The notes under the pieces were generated by a model. That model searched no databases. It saw only the letters and a list, made by a program, of their open reading frames with translations, and was not told where the DNA came from. Below, piece by piece: positions 32,799-41,459 of a DNA stretch of 64,000 nucleotides (within the stretch, counting starts at the first letter, position 1; each line of letters starts with the position of its first letter). Source of the DNA: Mycolicibacterium elephantis DSM 44368 (GTDB lineage: Bacteria; Actinomycetota; Actinomycetes; Mycobacteriales; Mycobacteriaceae); NCBI RefSeq assembly GCF_004014805.1, contig NZ_ATDN01000067.1, forward strand, positions 62,001 to 126,000. Direction: 5' to 3'. The translations under genes were made by a program, and so were the position numbers.

Positions 32799-34802
32799 CT
32801 ACACGGAGGGGCTCAGCGCGGCGGCGAGTTCCCCTGCGGTGGTGACGGGTAGATCGCAGACCCGGCCGCGGCAGATGTAGGCGGCGTCGGCGCCGTCGAC
32901 GCGGTCGCGGCCGGCCAGCAGCACCGAGGAGTCCACCGGGCCGCCGACCACCACGGCGCCGCCGGGCGCCAGCCTCCGCGCCGCCGCGAGCAGCGCGGAG
33001 CGCCGGGGCTCGCAGGCCACCGCGATCTGCAGCGGTCCGCGCACGGCGGCTTCCGCCACGGCCAGCCAATGGCCGCCCGAGCGGGGTAAGCGCGCGAGGA
33101 TCGGTGTGCACGACGCGAGCGTCGCCTCCGCTGCCGCCGCGTAGGTGTCGGCACGGTCGGCGGCGACGAGATGCGTTGCCAGCAGCAGAGCTTCGGCGAT
33201 CAGCGACGCTCCCGACGGTGTCGCTCCGTCGAGCGGATCGGCGGGCCGCACCATCAACGCCTCGGCGTCGTCGGCGCTGTCGAACCATCGGCCCGCGCGG
33301 TCGGGGTCGGCGAAGTGCTCGAGCGCGAGGTCGATCAACGTGGTCGCGGTGTCCAGCCAGGACGGCTCACCGGTCAGCTGGTGAAGCGTCAGCAGCCCGG
33401 TGGCCAACGCGGCGTGGTCCTCGAGCGCCGCCGCGGGTTCGCCGACCCGCCCGCCGAGGCTGGCCCGACGCAGCCGGCCGTCAACGAGATGCAGGTCGAC
33501 GACCGCGCGTGCGCATTGTGTTGCGGCGTCGAGCAATTCGGGTTGGTCGAGCGCGACGGCGGCCTCGGCCAGCGCCGTGATCGCCAACCCGTTCCACGCC
33601 GTGACGACCTTGTCGTCGCGGGCGGGCTGCGGTCGGGTGAGCCGGGCGGCCAGCAGCACGGTGCGCACACGGGTGAAACGGTCGATATCGTCGGGGTCGC
33701 GCGGCAGCTGCAGCACCGAGCTGCCCGCCTCGAAGGTCCCCTCCGTCGTGACCTCGAAAGTCTCTGCCGCCCAACGCGCGTCGTCGGCATCGAGCACCTC
33801 GCGCAGCTGCGCGGGCGTCCACACGTAGGTCAGGCCTTCGACACCGTCGGCGTCGGCGTCCAACGACGAGGCGAACATCCCGCCGGCGCCCAGCTCGTCG
33901 ATGATGAACCGTGCGGTCTCGTGGGCCACCTTGCGCGCCAACGGGTTCGATGTGCGACGTGCCCAGTGCGCATACACCCGCAGCAGCTGGGCGTTGTCGT
34001 AGAGCATCTTCTCGAAGTGCGGCACCACCCAGGACGCGTCCACGCTGTAGCGCGCGAACCCGCCGGCCAGCTGGTCGTAGATACCGCCGCGGGCCATCGC
34101 CGTGCAGGTGCGCTGCACCGCCTCCATGGGCAGGATGTCGCCGGTGCGTTCGTGGTTGCGCAACAGCGCCTCCAACAGCGCTGACGGCGGAAACTTCGGC
34201 GCCGCAGCCTGATTGGAGACGAACCCGCCGCGTTCGACGTCCTCGTCGCGCAGCGCGGCCGCGACGGCGTGATCGCACAGCGCGGGTTGCACCGGCGGTC
34301 CGTCGCCCGGCAACCCCGACGCCATCGACCGAAGCTCGTCGGTGATCCGGTCCGAGGCCTGCTCGACCTCGCCGCGCCGGGTGCGCCAGGTGTCGGAGAC
34401 CGCGTGCAGCAGCTGCAGGAAACTCGGTTTCGGGTAGTAGGTCCCGCAGAAGAACGGCCTGCCGTCCGGGGTGAGGAAACAGGTCATCGGCCAGCCGCCC
34501 TGCCCGGTCAGCGCGACGGTGGCGTTCATGTAGACGGCGTCCAGGTCGGGCCGCTCCTCACGGTCCACCTTGACGCAGACGAAGCCGTCGTTCATCACGG
34601 CCGCGACCTGCTCGTCCTCGAACGACTCGTGCGCCATCACGTGACACCAGTGGCAGGCGGCATAGCCGACCGACAGCAGGATCGGCACGTCCCGCGCCTC
34701 GGCCTCGGCGAGGGCCTCGGGCGACCACTGCCGCCAGTGCACCGGGTTGTCGGCGTGCTGGCGCAGGTAGGGGCTGATGGCCGCAGCGAGTTGGTTCGTC
34801 AC
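32799..34802 (-). CDS. Thioredoxin-like DUF255 protein (Rv1084-like)
   Basis: A 667-residue protein of the YyaL/spermatogenesis-associated-20 family. The N-terminal thioredoxin-like domain has 'GYAACHWCHVMAHESF' (C-x2-C) at about residue 45 and 'VKVDREERPDLDAVYM'. The rest is an alpha/alpha toroid of the N-acylglucosamine-epimerase type ('GGWPMTCFLTPDGRPFF', 'GIYDQLAGGFARYSVD', 'KVVTAWNGLAITALAEAA'). The biochemical role is unknown. It is in the same direction as the small membrane protein and mca, as in Rv1082-Rv1084. Confidence 0.88.
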   Translation of the reverse strand: MTNQLAAAISPYLRQHADNPVHWRQWSPEALAEAEARDVPILLSVGYAACHWCHVMAHESFEDEQVAAVMNDGFVCVKVDREERPDLDAVYMNATVALTGQGGWPMTCFLTPDGRPFFCGTYYPKPSFLQLLHAVSDTWRTRRGEVEQASDRITDELRSMASGLPGDGPPVQPALCDHAVAAALRDEDVERGGFVSNQAAAPKFPPSALLEALLRNHERTGDILPMEAVQRTCTAMARGGIYDQLAGGFARYSVDASWVVPHFEKMLYDNAQLLRVYAHWARRTSNPLARKVAHETARFIIDELGAGGMFASSLDADADGVEGLTYVWTPAQLREVLDADDARWAAETFEVTTEGTFEAGSSVLQLPRDPDDIDRFTRVRTVLLAARLTRPQPARDDKVVTAWNGLAITALAEAAVALDQPELLDAATQCARAVVDLHLVDGRLRRASLGGRVGEPAAALEDHAALATGLLTLHQLTGEPSWLDTATTLIDLALEHFADPDRAGRWFDSADDAEALMVRPADPLDGATPSGASLIAEALLLATHLVAADRADTYAAAAEATLASCTPILARLPRSGGHWLAVAEAAVRGPLQIAVACEPRRSALLAAARRLAPGGAVVVGGPVDSSVLLAGRDRVDGADAAYICRGRVCDLPVTTAGELAAALSPSV

Positions 34803-34838
34803 CCCTTCGACCGTAGCCCCGCCGCGGTCAGCGGTGGC

Positions 34839-35108
34839 TCAGCGCTCCTGCGGGTCGGTGCCCGAAGGTCCGGGGTCGCCGTCGTCGCCGTCGGCCTGCT
34901 GCAGTTCGTCGTCGGCCTCGAACGACTTGGGCACCTTGCGCAGATGCCGGTTCATCGACCAGACCAGCAGGAACGTCCCGATCAGCAGCAGCACGATGAC
35001 CAGCAGCCCGAACGGGCTGGCCTTGCCGAACTCCGGCCCGGGATTGGGCTGCTGCTGGGCCAGGACGGCGGCCATCAGGTTGATGCCGTGCGCGACGACG
35101 TCGTTCAT
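34839..35108 (-). CDS. Small single-pass membrane protein (Rv1083-like)
   Basis: An 89-residue protein with one membrane segment 'FGLLVIVLLLIGTFLLVWSM' (about residues 33-52) and an acidic C-terminal tail ending 'DDGDPGPSGTDPQER'. The ATG overlaps the mca stop by four bases (ATGA), so it is co-translated with mca. Length and position match Rv1083. Function is unknown; tight linkage to mca suggests a link with mycothiol detoxification, but nothing in the sequence proves it. Confidence 0.8.
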   Translation of the reverse strand: MNDVVAHGINLMAAVLAQQQPNPGPEFGKASPFGLLVIVLLLIGTFLLVWSMNRHLRKVPKSFEADDELQQADGDDGDPGPSGTDPQER

Positions 35109-35974
35109 CGATCCTCGATTCCGGTGAACAGATCGGTCTCGGGTAACGAGACCGGCACCCGCGAGCGGGCCAGCTCGTACTCCTCGGTGGGCCACAGCCG
35201 TTGCTGCCATTCGATCGGCGCGCGGAAGAAGTCGCCGTTCGGGTCGATCTGCGTGGCGTGGGCGCGCAGCGCGTCGTCACGCTGGGCGAAGTACTTGGCG
35301 CACTCCACCCGGGTGGTCACCCGCTTGGCGAAGACGTCGTGGTCCGGATCCCAGTGCTTGAGCCACTTCGCGAACGGGCCCTCCTGCCCGTACTTGGCGA
35401 ACTCGTCCTGCAGCAACTGCATGCGTTGACGCAGAAAGCCGTGGGTGTAGTAGAGCTTCCTGACCTCCCACGGGTCGCCGGCGTCCGGGTAGAGCCGGTG
35501 ATCGGCGGCGGCCTCGTAGGCGGCCACCGACACCTGGTGGCAGCGGATGTGGTCCGGATGCGGGTAGCCGCCGTTCTCGTCGTAGGTGGTCATCACGTGC
35601 GGACGGAACTCACGCACGACGCGCACCAACGCCTCGGTCGGATGCTCCAGCGGCACCACGCCGAGACAGCCGTCGGGCAGCGGCGGCGGCGGATCGCCCT
35701 CCGGCAACCCGGAGTCGACGAAACCGAGCCAGTGGTGCTCGACGCCGAGAATCTCCGCCGCCTTGGCCATCTCGTCGCGGCGGATCTCGGCCATCCGGCC
35801 GTGCACCTCGGGCAGGTCCATGGCCGGGTTGAGGATGTCGCCGCGCTCGCCGCCGGTGAGGGTCACCACCAGGACCCGCACACCCTCGTCGGCGTAGCGG
35901 GCCATCGTCGCGGCGCCCTTGCTGGACTCGTCATCCGGGTGGGCGTGCACGGCCATCAACCGCAGTTCGCTCAA
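35105..35974 (-). CDS. mca: Mycothiol S-conjugate amidase
   Basis: Mca cleaves mycothiol S-conjugates into a mercapturic acid and GlcN-Ins, removing electrophiles and drugs. The 289-residue product is a LmbE-fold zinc hydrolase with 'AVHAHPDDESSKG' (His and Asp ligands) and 'GGYPHPDHIRCHQVSV' (second His). 'GERGDILNPAMDLPEVHGR' and the length match Rv1082 rather than its paralogue MshB. Mycothiol is limited to Actinobacteria, which supports the taxonomy. It heads a tight minus-strand operon with the small membrane protein. Confidence 0.94.
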   Translation of the reverse strand: MSELRLMAVHAHPDDESSKGAATMARYADEGVRVLVVTLTGGERGDILNPAMDLPEVHGRMAEIRRDEMAKAAEILGVEHHWLGFVDSGLPEGDPPPPLPDGCLGVVPLEHPTEALVRVVREFRPHVMTTYDENGGYPHPDHIRCHQVSVAAYEAAADHRLYPDAGDPWEVRKLYYTHGFLRQRMQLLQDEFAKYGQEGPFAKWLKHWDPDHDVFAKRVTTRVECAKYFAQRDDALRAHATQIDPNGDFFRAPIEWQQRLWPTEEYELARSRVPVSLPETDLFTGIEDR

Positions 35975-36104
35975 CCTGTTCTGCCTTCTACCTCACGCCT
36001 GTTCGGCCGACCTGAGTCGGCCCCTGTCGGGACATATCAACCATCCGACACGCCCTATAGTTCCAGTTCGACAGATCCCTTCGACCGACGGGCGTGCAAA
36101 ACCG

Positions 36105-36527
36105 ATGATCGAACGTCCGGCCGCCCGCTACGGGCGCCAGCGGCTGTCGCGGCGCCAACGTCGATGGATCGCCGCGGCGCTGACGCTGGCGACGGTGGTA
36201 GCTGGGGTTGTGCTCGCGGTGATCGCTTTTCAGCGGTTCGCCAGCGAAGACGTCAAGGGTGAGATGGGCGGCTTCGAGCTGATCGACGACTCGAGCGTCG
36301 CGGTCACGATCAACGTCACCCGCAAGGATCCGTCACAGCCCGTGGTGTGCATCGTGCGGGCCCGCTCGATCGACGGAAGCGAGACCGGCCGCCGGGAGGT
36401 GCTGGTAGCGCCGTCGCCTCACCCCACCGTGCAGGTGACGATGATCGTCAAGGCCAGCCAGCCACCCGTCGTCGGCGACGTCTACGGCTGCGGCACCGAG
36501 ATACCGTCGTACCTGGTGGGTTCCTAG
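36105..36527 (+). CDS. DUF4307 membrane protein (Rv1081c-like)
   Basis: A 140-residue protein with a basic N-terminus ('MIERPAARYGRQRLSRRQRR'), one membrane segment 'WIAAALTLATVVAGVVLAV' and an extracytoplasmic beta-rich domain with two cysteines ('PVVCIVRA', 'VYGCGTEIPS') that could form a disulfide. This is the DUF4307 layout; function is unknown. It is divergent from mca and upstream of greA in the same direction, as in M. tuberculosis. Confidence 0.85.
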   Translation: MIERPAARYGRQRLSRRQRRWIAAALTLATVVAGVVLAVIAFQRFASEDVKGEMGGFELIDDSSVAVTINVTRKDPSQPVVCIVRARSIDGSETGRREVLVAPSPHPTVQVTMIVKASQPPVVGDVYGCGTEIPSYLVGS

Positions 36528-36595
36528 CCCGGGCAGACGTCCGCAAACCGAACAGCGAACGACCAAAGCACGACGGCCTGGTGTGTTCGCGGTGC

Positions 36596-36601
36596 TATCA
36601 T
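36596..36601 (+). promoter_or_regulatory. Possible extended -10 of greA
   Basis: TGCTATCAT (hexamer TATCAT) fits an extended -10. Transcription would start near 36608, leaving a leader of about 155 bases before the greA ATG at 36763. No clear -35 is present. Confidence 0.4.
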
Positions 36602-36607
36602 GGTCGG

Positions 36608-36635
36608 ATACACGGTTCCAGCTGGGACCGTGTAT
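36608..36635 (+). promoter_or_regulatory. Palindrome at start of greA leader, terminator-like
   Basis: ATACACGGTTCC and GGGACCGTGTAT pair with one mismatch around AGCT. The right arm is followed by TGCTGCTTTTA, a partial U-tract, so it could be an early intrinsic terminator or, as DNA, an operator. It lies 81 bases after the DUF4307 stop and 128 before greA. Confidence 0.5.
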
Positions 36636-36762
36636 TGCTGCTTTTAGCGCGCGCATCAATGACGGCGACTGCGGCAATACATAAGCGACCACTCCCGGCG
36701 CCGTGACACGAACCAACTACGTAGAACAACCGCGAGAGCAACAACGACAGGAGCGCGAGGAC

Positions 36763-37257
36763 ATGACCGACACCCAGGTCACCTGGCTGACCCAAGAGGC
36801 ATACGACCGGTTGAAAGACGAACTGGATCAGCTGATCGCCAATCGGCCCGTCATCGCCGCCGAGATCAACGATCGCCGCGAAGAAGGCGACCTCCGCGAG
36901 AACGGCGGCTACCACGCCGCCCGCGAGGAGCAGGGCCAGCAGGAGGCGCGCATCCGCCAACTGCAGGAACTGCTGAACAACGCCAAGGTTGGCGAGGTAC
37001 CCACGCAGTCCGGTGTCGCCCTGCCCGGATCGGTGGTCAAGGTCTACTACGACGACGACGAGAACGACACCGAGACGTTCTTGATCGCCACCCGCCAGGA
37101 AGGCATCAGCGCCGGCGATCTCGAGGTGTATTCGCCGAAGTCGCCGCTGGGTGAGGCGCTCATCGACGCGAAGGTCGGCGAGAGCCGCACCTACACGGTG
37201 CCGAACGGAAACACCGTCAAGGTCACCCTGGTCAGCGCCGAGCCGTACCAGTCCTGA
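36763..37257 (+). CDS. greA: Transcription elongation factor GreA
   Basis: GreA enters the RNA polymerase secondary channel and stimulates cleavage of backtracked transcripts. The 164-residue product equals M. tuberculosis GreA in length. The coiled-coil tip carries the conserved acidic pair in 'EEGDLRENGGYHAAREEQ', and the C-terminal globular domain has 'SPKSPLGEALIDAKVGES' followed by 'VPNGNTVKVTLVSAEPYQ'. The ATG at 36763 lies in 'GCGAGGACATG'. A terminator-like palindrome occupies the probable leader. Confidence 0.95.
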   Translation: MTDTQVTWLTQEAYDRLKDELDQLIANRPVIAAEINDRREEGDLRENGGYHAAREEQGQQEARIRQLQELLNNAKVGEVPTQSGVALPGSVVKVYYDDDENDTETFLIATRQEGISAGDLEVYSPKSPLGEALIDAKVGESRTYTVPNGNTVKVTLVSAEPYQS

Positions 37258-37294
37258 CGCGCGCCCGACGGTGCGCCGCGGTTAGAGTCCGCAC

Positions 37295-37948
37295 ATGGCG
37301 CAGATCGCCGAGGACCTGTTTCTGCTGCTGCTCGACAACGCCTCCGCCCAGCCCAACCTCGAACGGCCGCGCCGCGAGCGGGTGCTGGCGGCGGCGGTGC
37401 TGCTGGATCTGGCCTATGGGTGCCGGATCCGCCCGGCGATGGCAGGGGAACCGGTCGAGCCCGGCCGGCTGATCGCCCTGGCGGCGCCGCCTGCTGTGCC
37501 GGATCCCGTTGCCGAGCCGGCATTCGAGCTGCTGCGACGACGGCCGCTTCGGCCCGCGACGGCGGTGAAGCGCCTGTCCAGACACATCGAGGACGGGCTC
37601 AGCGGACATCTCGAGCAGACCGGCCACATCCGCCGGGTCCGCTTAGGACGCAGACAGTTTGCCTGGCCGTTGACCAACCGCGAGCGGGTGGGCCACGCGC
37701 GGTCGGCGCTGCTGGCCGCGTTGTTCGACCGCAAGCCGCCGACACCGGCGACCGCGGCGATCGTCTCGCTGTTGCACGCCGTCGACGGCCTCGGCGCGCT
37801 GCTGAGCCTCAACGACCGCGGCTGGCGCTGGGTGCATGCCCGGGCCGGTGAAATCGCCAGCGGCAGTTGGGTTGACGAGTACCCCACGGCGCTGCCGGAG
37901 GTGAACCTGGCGGTTACCACCTCGGCGGTGCGCCAAGCGCTGGGCTAG
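37295..37948 (+). CDS. GPP34 (GOLPH3-like) family protein
   Basis: A 217-residue protein of the GPP34 family, bacterial relatives of eukaryotic Golgi phosphoprotein 3. 'IAEDLFLLLLDNASAQPN' is the family start, followed by 'VLAAAVLLDLAYGCRIRP' and repeated helical segments; the C-terminal 'ATAAIVSLLHAVDGLGALL' is also typical. Eukaryotic GOLPH3 binds phosphatidylinositol-4-phosphate and retains glycosyltransferases; in Actinobacteria the role is unknown, though lipid binding is plausible. It follows greA by 37 bases and may share its transcript. It ends before family B hairpin B2. Confidence 0.82.
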   Translation: MAQIAEDLFLLLLDNASAQPNLERPRRERVLAAAVLLDLAYGCRIRPAMAGEPVEPGRLIALAAPPAVPDPVAEPAFELLRRRPLRPATAVKRLSRHIEDGLSGHLEQTGHIRRVRLGRRQFAWPLTNRERVGHARSALLAALFDRKPPTPATAAIVSLLHAVDGLGALLSLNDRGWRWVHARAGEIASGSWVDEYPTALPEVNLAVTTSAVRQALG

Positions 37949-37960
37949 TTTTTCTTTCCG

Positions 37961-38020
37961 GCGAGCAGACGCGAAAACCCCCAAATTCCCCTACTTTCAG
38001 GGGTGTACGCGTCTGCTCGC
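37961..38020. terminator. Family B hairpin, copy B2
   Basis: Arms GCGAGCAGACGCG and CGCGTCTGCTCGC pair perfectly over 13 bp; an inner ACCCCC pairs with GGGGTGT. It lies between convergent GPP34 (ends 37948) and metB (ends 38025). The outer 12 bases are the same as in copy B1. Confidence 0.8.
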
Positions 38021-38024
38021 GGGG

Positions 38025-39179
38025 TCAACTCAAGGCCTGCTCCAGGTCGGCGAGAAGGTCGGCGACGTCCTCGATGCCGACCGACAGCCGCACCAGGTCG
38101 TCGGGCACCTCCAGTTGGGAGCCCGCGGTGGAGGCGTGCGTCATGGCGCCGGGATGCTCGATCAGCGACTCGACGCCGCCCAGCGATTCGGCGAGAATGA
38201 AAACCTCTGTGCGCGAGCACAAATCGCGAGCAGCCTGCACGCCGCCGCGCAGCCGTATCGAGATCATGCCGCCGAATCCGCTCATCTGCTTGGCGGCGAT
38301 GTCGTGGCCGGGATGGCCGGGCAGGCCCGGGTAGAGCACGGTGTCGACGGCCGGGTGCCCGTCGAGGAACTCGGCGATCACCGCGGCGTTCTCGCTGTGC
38401 CGCTGCATGCGCACGACGAGCGTCTTCAGCCCGCGCAGCGTGAGGTAGGCGTCGAACGGTCCCGGCACCGCGCCCGCGCCGTTCTGCAGGAAACCGAACG
38501 CCGTGTCGAGTTCCTCGTCGTTGGTCAGCAGCGCGCCACCGACGACATCGGAGTGCCCGCCGATGTACTTGGTGGTCGAGTGCAGCACGATGTCGGCGCC
38601 CAACGGCAACGGCTGCTGCAGCGCCGGCGAGGCGAACGTGTTGTCCACCAGCACTTTGACATTCGATGTGGCGGCCAGTTCCGCGATGGCGGCGATGTCG
38701 GCGATGGACAGCAACGGGTTGGTCGGTGTCTCGACCAGGATCATCTTGGTCTTGTCGGTGATCGCCGCCGTCACCGCGTCGAGGTCGGCCAGCGAGACCG
38801 CGGTGTAGCCGATCCCCCAGTGCGTGAAGACCTTGTCGATCAGCCGGAAGGTTCCGCCGTAGGCGTCGTCGGGGATGACGACGTGGTCACCCGGCCGCAG
38901 CACCGCGCGCAGCGCGCAGTCGGTGGCGGCCATCCCGGAGCTGAACGCCCGGCCGTAGGCGGCCTCCTCGACGGCGGCCAGCGACGCCTCCAGCGCCGAG
39001 CGGGTCGGGTTGCCGGTCCGCGCGTACTCGAAACCGCCGCGCAGCCCGCCGACGCCGTCCTGGGCGAACGTCGAACTGGCGTAGATCGGGGCGTTGACGG
39101 CCCCGGTCGCCGGGTCGGGGCGAAAGCCCGCGTGGATGGCCTTCGTGGCCAGTCCCTGGAACTTGTGCTGCTCGGTCAT
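38025..39179 (-). CDS. metB: Cystathionine gamma-synthase
   Basis: MetB condenses O-succinyl- or O-acetylhomoserine with cysteine to cystathionine; members can also act as gamma-lyase. The 384-residue PLP protein has 'SSTFAQDGVGGLRGGFEYAR', 'SSGMAATDCALRAVLRPGD' and the PLP Lys in 'STTKYIGGHSDVVGG'. Length and position match Rv1079. With cbs 3 kb away (42236) it covers both halves of the transsulfuration route. It is divergent from the acyl-CoA dehydrogenase across about 57 bases. Confidence 0.93.
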   Translation of the reverse strand: MTEQHKFQGLATKAIHAGFRPDPATGAVNAPIYASSTFAQDGVGGLRGGFEYARTGNPTRSALEASLAAVEEAAYGRAFSSGMAATDCALRAVLRPGDHVVIPDDAYGGTFRLIDKVFTHWGIGYTAVSLADLDAVTAAITDKTKMILVETPTNPLLSIADIAAIAELAATSNVKVLVDNTFASPALQQPLPLGADIVLHSTTKYIGGHSDVVGGALLTNDEELDTAFGFLQNGAGAVPGPFDAYLTLRGLKTLVVRMQRHSENAAVIAEFLDGHPAVDTVLYPGLPGHPGHDIAAKQMSGFGGMISIRLRGGVQAARDLCSRTEVFILAESLGGVESLIEHPGAMTHASTAGSQLEVPDDLVRLSVGIEDVADLLADLEQALS

Positions 39180-39236
39180 CACCGCTCACCCTAGCCATCG
39201 CGCCGGCCACCGGCCGGAGCGGTGTAGACAAGAACG

Positions 39237-40409
39237 ATGAGCGCCACCACCCCGATCGACGACCTCCTCGACCTCGACTCGCTGCTGACATCCGAGGACA
39301 TCGAGGTGCGCCAGACCGTGCGTAAATTCGGCGAGCAGCACCTGCGCCCGAATATCGCCGAGTGGTTCGAGACCGGTGAGGTCCCCGTTCGTGCGCTGGC
39401 CGCCGAGCTGGGCAAGCTCGGCCTGCTGGGCATGCACCTGACCGGCTACGGCTGCGGCGGCTCGACGGCCACGGCCTACGGGTTGGTGTGTCAGGAGCTC
39501 GAAGCCGTCGACAGCGGGTTGCGCAGCCTGGTGTCGGTGCAGGGATCGTTGGCGATGTTCGCGATCCACCGATGGGGCAGCGAGGACCAGCGCGCCCAGT
39601 GGTTGCCCGCGATGGCCCGCGGCGAGGCCATCGGATGTTTCGGGCTGACCGAGCCCGACTTCGGGTCCAACCCCGCGGGCATGCGCACCACCGCGAAACA
39701 GGACGGATCGGACTGGATCCTCAACGGCTCGAAGATGTGGATCACCAACGGCTCGGTGGCCGACGTGGCGATCGTCTGGGCCCGCGCCGAGGAGGGGATC
39801 GTGGGCTTCGTCGTGCCGGCGGGCACACCGGGCTTCTCGGCCACCGACATGACCCGCAAGATGTCGCTGAGGGCGTCGGTGACCTCCGAACTGCATCTGG
39901 ACGACGTGCGGCTGCCGGCCGACGCGAAACTGCCCGAGGCCCGCGGGCTGTCGGGGCCGCTGAGCTGTTTGTCGGAGGCCCGGTTCGGCATCGTGTTCGG
40001 CAGCGTCGGCGCGGCTCGCGACTGCCTGCAGGCCACGCTGGACTACGTGGGCAGCCGCGAGGTGTTCGACAAACGACTGTCGGCCTATCAGCTGACGCAG
40101 GCCAAGGTCGCCGACATGGCCGTCGAACTGTCCAAGGCGCAGCTGCTGGCTCTGCACCTGGGCCGGCTCAAAGACGAGGGCCGGATCCGTCCCGAGCAGG
40201 TCAGTTTGGGCAAGCTCAACAACGTCCGCGAAGCGCTGCAGATCGCCCGGCAGTGCCGAACCTTGCTGGGCGCCAACGGAATCACGCTGGAATATCCGGT
40301 GATCCGGCACGCCAACAACCTCGAGTCGGTGCTGACCTACGAGGGCACGTCCGAGGTGCACCAGTTGGTCATCGGAGAGGCGCTGACCGGTGTCAGCGCC
40401 TTCCGATGA
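39237..40409 (+). CDS. Acyl-CoA dehydrogenase, glutaryl-CoA dehydrogenase-like
   Basis: A 390-residue FAD enzyme. The catalytic Glu is in 'LTYEGTSEVHQLVIG'. 'VDSGLRSLVSVQGSLAM' carries an Arg at the position that binds the distal carboxylate in glutaryl-CoA dehydrogenase, and 'IGCFGLTEPDFGSNPAGM' is the FAD/substrate loop. Overall it fits the glutaryl-CoA dehydrogenase branch, which oxidatively decarboxylates glutaryl-CoA to crotonyl-CoA in lysine and tryptophan breakdown. An enoyl-CoA hydratase and thiolase lie elsewhere in the window but not in an operon. Substrate specificity is inferred. Confidence 0.88.
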   Translation: MSATTPIDDLLDLDSLLTSEDIEVRQTVRKFGEQHLRPNIAEWFETGEVPVRALAAELGKLGLLGMHLTGYGCGGSTATAYGLVCQELEAVDSGLRSLVSVQGSLAMFAIHRWGSEDQRAQWLPAMARGEAIGCFGLTEPDFGSNPAGMRTTAKQDGSDWILNGSKMWITNGSVADVAIVWARAEEGIVGFVVPAGTPGFSATDMTRKMSLRASVTSELHLDDVRLPADAKLPEARGLSGPLSCLSEARFGIVFGSVGAARDCLQATLDYVGSREVFDKRLSAYQLTQAKVADMAVELSKAQLLALHLGRLKDEGRIRPEQVSLGKLNNVREALQIARQCRTLLGANGITLEYPVIRHANNLESVLTYEGTSEVHQLVIGEALTGVSAFR

Positions 40410-40415
40410 CCACCG

Positions 40416-41429
40416 TTACCGAGCCGGGCCGGGCGGCAACGGCTGCGGGTTGAGCTCTGCGACCTGACCGCCGCTGAGCTTCCGGTAGGCGTAGACCTCG
40501 ATGAGGATCACCAGCGGGATCGCGACGAGAAGCCCGACCCCGCACAGCAGTGCGCCGACGGCCGCGATCACCAACATCACCAGCCAGGTCAGCAGGGCCT
40601 GACCGAAGTTCTCCTTGACGATGTTGAAGCTGGTCTTGATCGCATCGATCGGCGCGAGGTTGCGATCGAGCAGGCCAACGATCGTGAACATCGTGAAGAT
40701 GGACACGATCAGGCCCGGGATGACGCACAGGAACATCCCGATCGAGGTCAGGATCCCGACGATCAGACCCGCGATGACGACGTTGCCGATATTCCGCGGC
40801 GAGAAGAACGACCCGATCGAAACCTGTTGGCCGTTGGCGATGTCGAGCACACCGCTGATGTAGGCGGACTGGATCGCCGCGCCGACGATCAACAGCACGA
40901 TCCAGCCGATGATCGACACGATGACCGCGCCGGGACTGTTCAGGCTGTAGGAGAACGCGAAGCTGCCTTCGTCCGCGGTGTAACTGGTGGTGTCACCCTC
41001 GTTGAGCGCTCCCCCGAGCACGTTGAAGATCACCTGCAACACAGCGATGACCAGGCCCCACACCAGCGTCGCGATCAGGAACGGGACGGCGTTGTTGCTG
41101 AACTTGTTCCATGCCCACGAGAACGCCTCCCCGACGCTATAGCGCTGCGCGCCACCGAAACCCGGCCCACCGGGAGGCGGGTAACCGCCGCCGGGTGGCG
41201 GATAGCCGGCATGCGGCGGCGGGGGATAACCGGGCGCACCACCTGGCGGCGGTGGCGGGTAACCGCTCCCGCCCGGGGGTGGTGGCGGCGGGTAACCGCT
41301 CCCGCCCGGGGGTGGTGGCGGCGGGTAACCGCCTCCGCCCGGCGGTGGTGGCGGGGGGTAGCCGCCTCCACCGGGTGGCGGCGGTGGCGGGTAGTTGCCC
41401 GGGGGTGGAGGTGGCGGTTGGTCGCTCAT
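40416..41429 (-). CDS. Proline/glycine-rich repeat membrane protein (Rv2560-like)
   Basis: A 337-residue protein. The first 95 residues are low-complexity Pro/Gly/Tyr with an 11-residue repeat (YPPPPPPGGGG and variants). The remainder holds six or so hydrophobic segments, among them 'VPFLIATLVWGLVIAVLQV', 'VIVSIIGWIVLLIVGAAI', 'VVIAGLIVGILTSIGMFLC' and 'LLTWLVMLVIAAVGALLC', with a cytosolic proline-rich end. Such proteins ('proline and glycine rich transmembrane protein') are common in mycobacteria; function is unknown. It is downstream of the RDD protein Pra, which has a similar Pro-rich head, and convergent with the acyl-CoA dehydrogenase by 6 bases. Confidence 0.82.
   Translation of the reverse strand: MSDQPPPPPPGNYPPPPPPGGGGYPPPPPPGGGGYPPPPPPGGSGYPPPPPPGGSGYPPPPPGGAPGYPPPPHAGYPPPGGGYPPPGGPGFGGAQRYSVGEAFSWAWNKFSNNAVPFLIATLVWGLVIAVLQVIFNVLGGALNEGDTTSYTADEGSFAFSYSLNSPGAVIVSIIGWIVLLIVGAAIQSAYISGVLDIANGQQVSIGSFFSPRNIGNVVIAGLIVGILTSIGMFLCVIPGLIVSIFTMFTIVGLLDRNLAPIDAIKTSFNIVKENFGQALLTWLVMLVIAAVGALLCGVGLLVAIPLVILIEVYAYRKLSGGQVAELNPQPLPPGPAR
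41229..41393 (-). repeat. 33-bp tandem repeat coding for YPPPPPPGGxG
   Basis: Five consecutive 33-bp units encode the 11-residue motif Tyr-Pro6-Gly-Gly-x-Gly (two with GGGG, two with GGSG, one shortened to 5 Pro with GGAPG). Degenerate shorter units follow. As whole codons are repeated, copy number can vary without a frameshift. Confidence 0.85.
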
Positions 41430-41459
41430 TGCTGCCTTCCAGTTGTGTTCGTTCGACGG

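Noticed and set aside
39180..39236. Possible S-adenosylmethionine riboswitch before metB
   Set aside because: The divergent gap is only 57 bases, too short for a SAM aptamer and expression platform.
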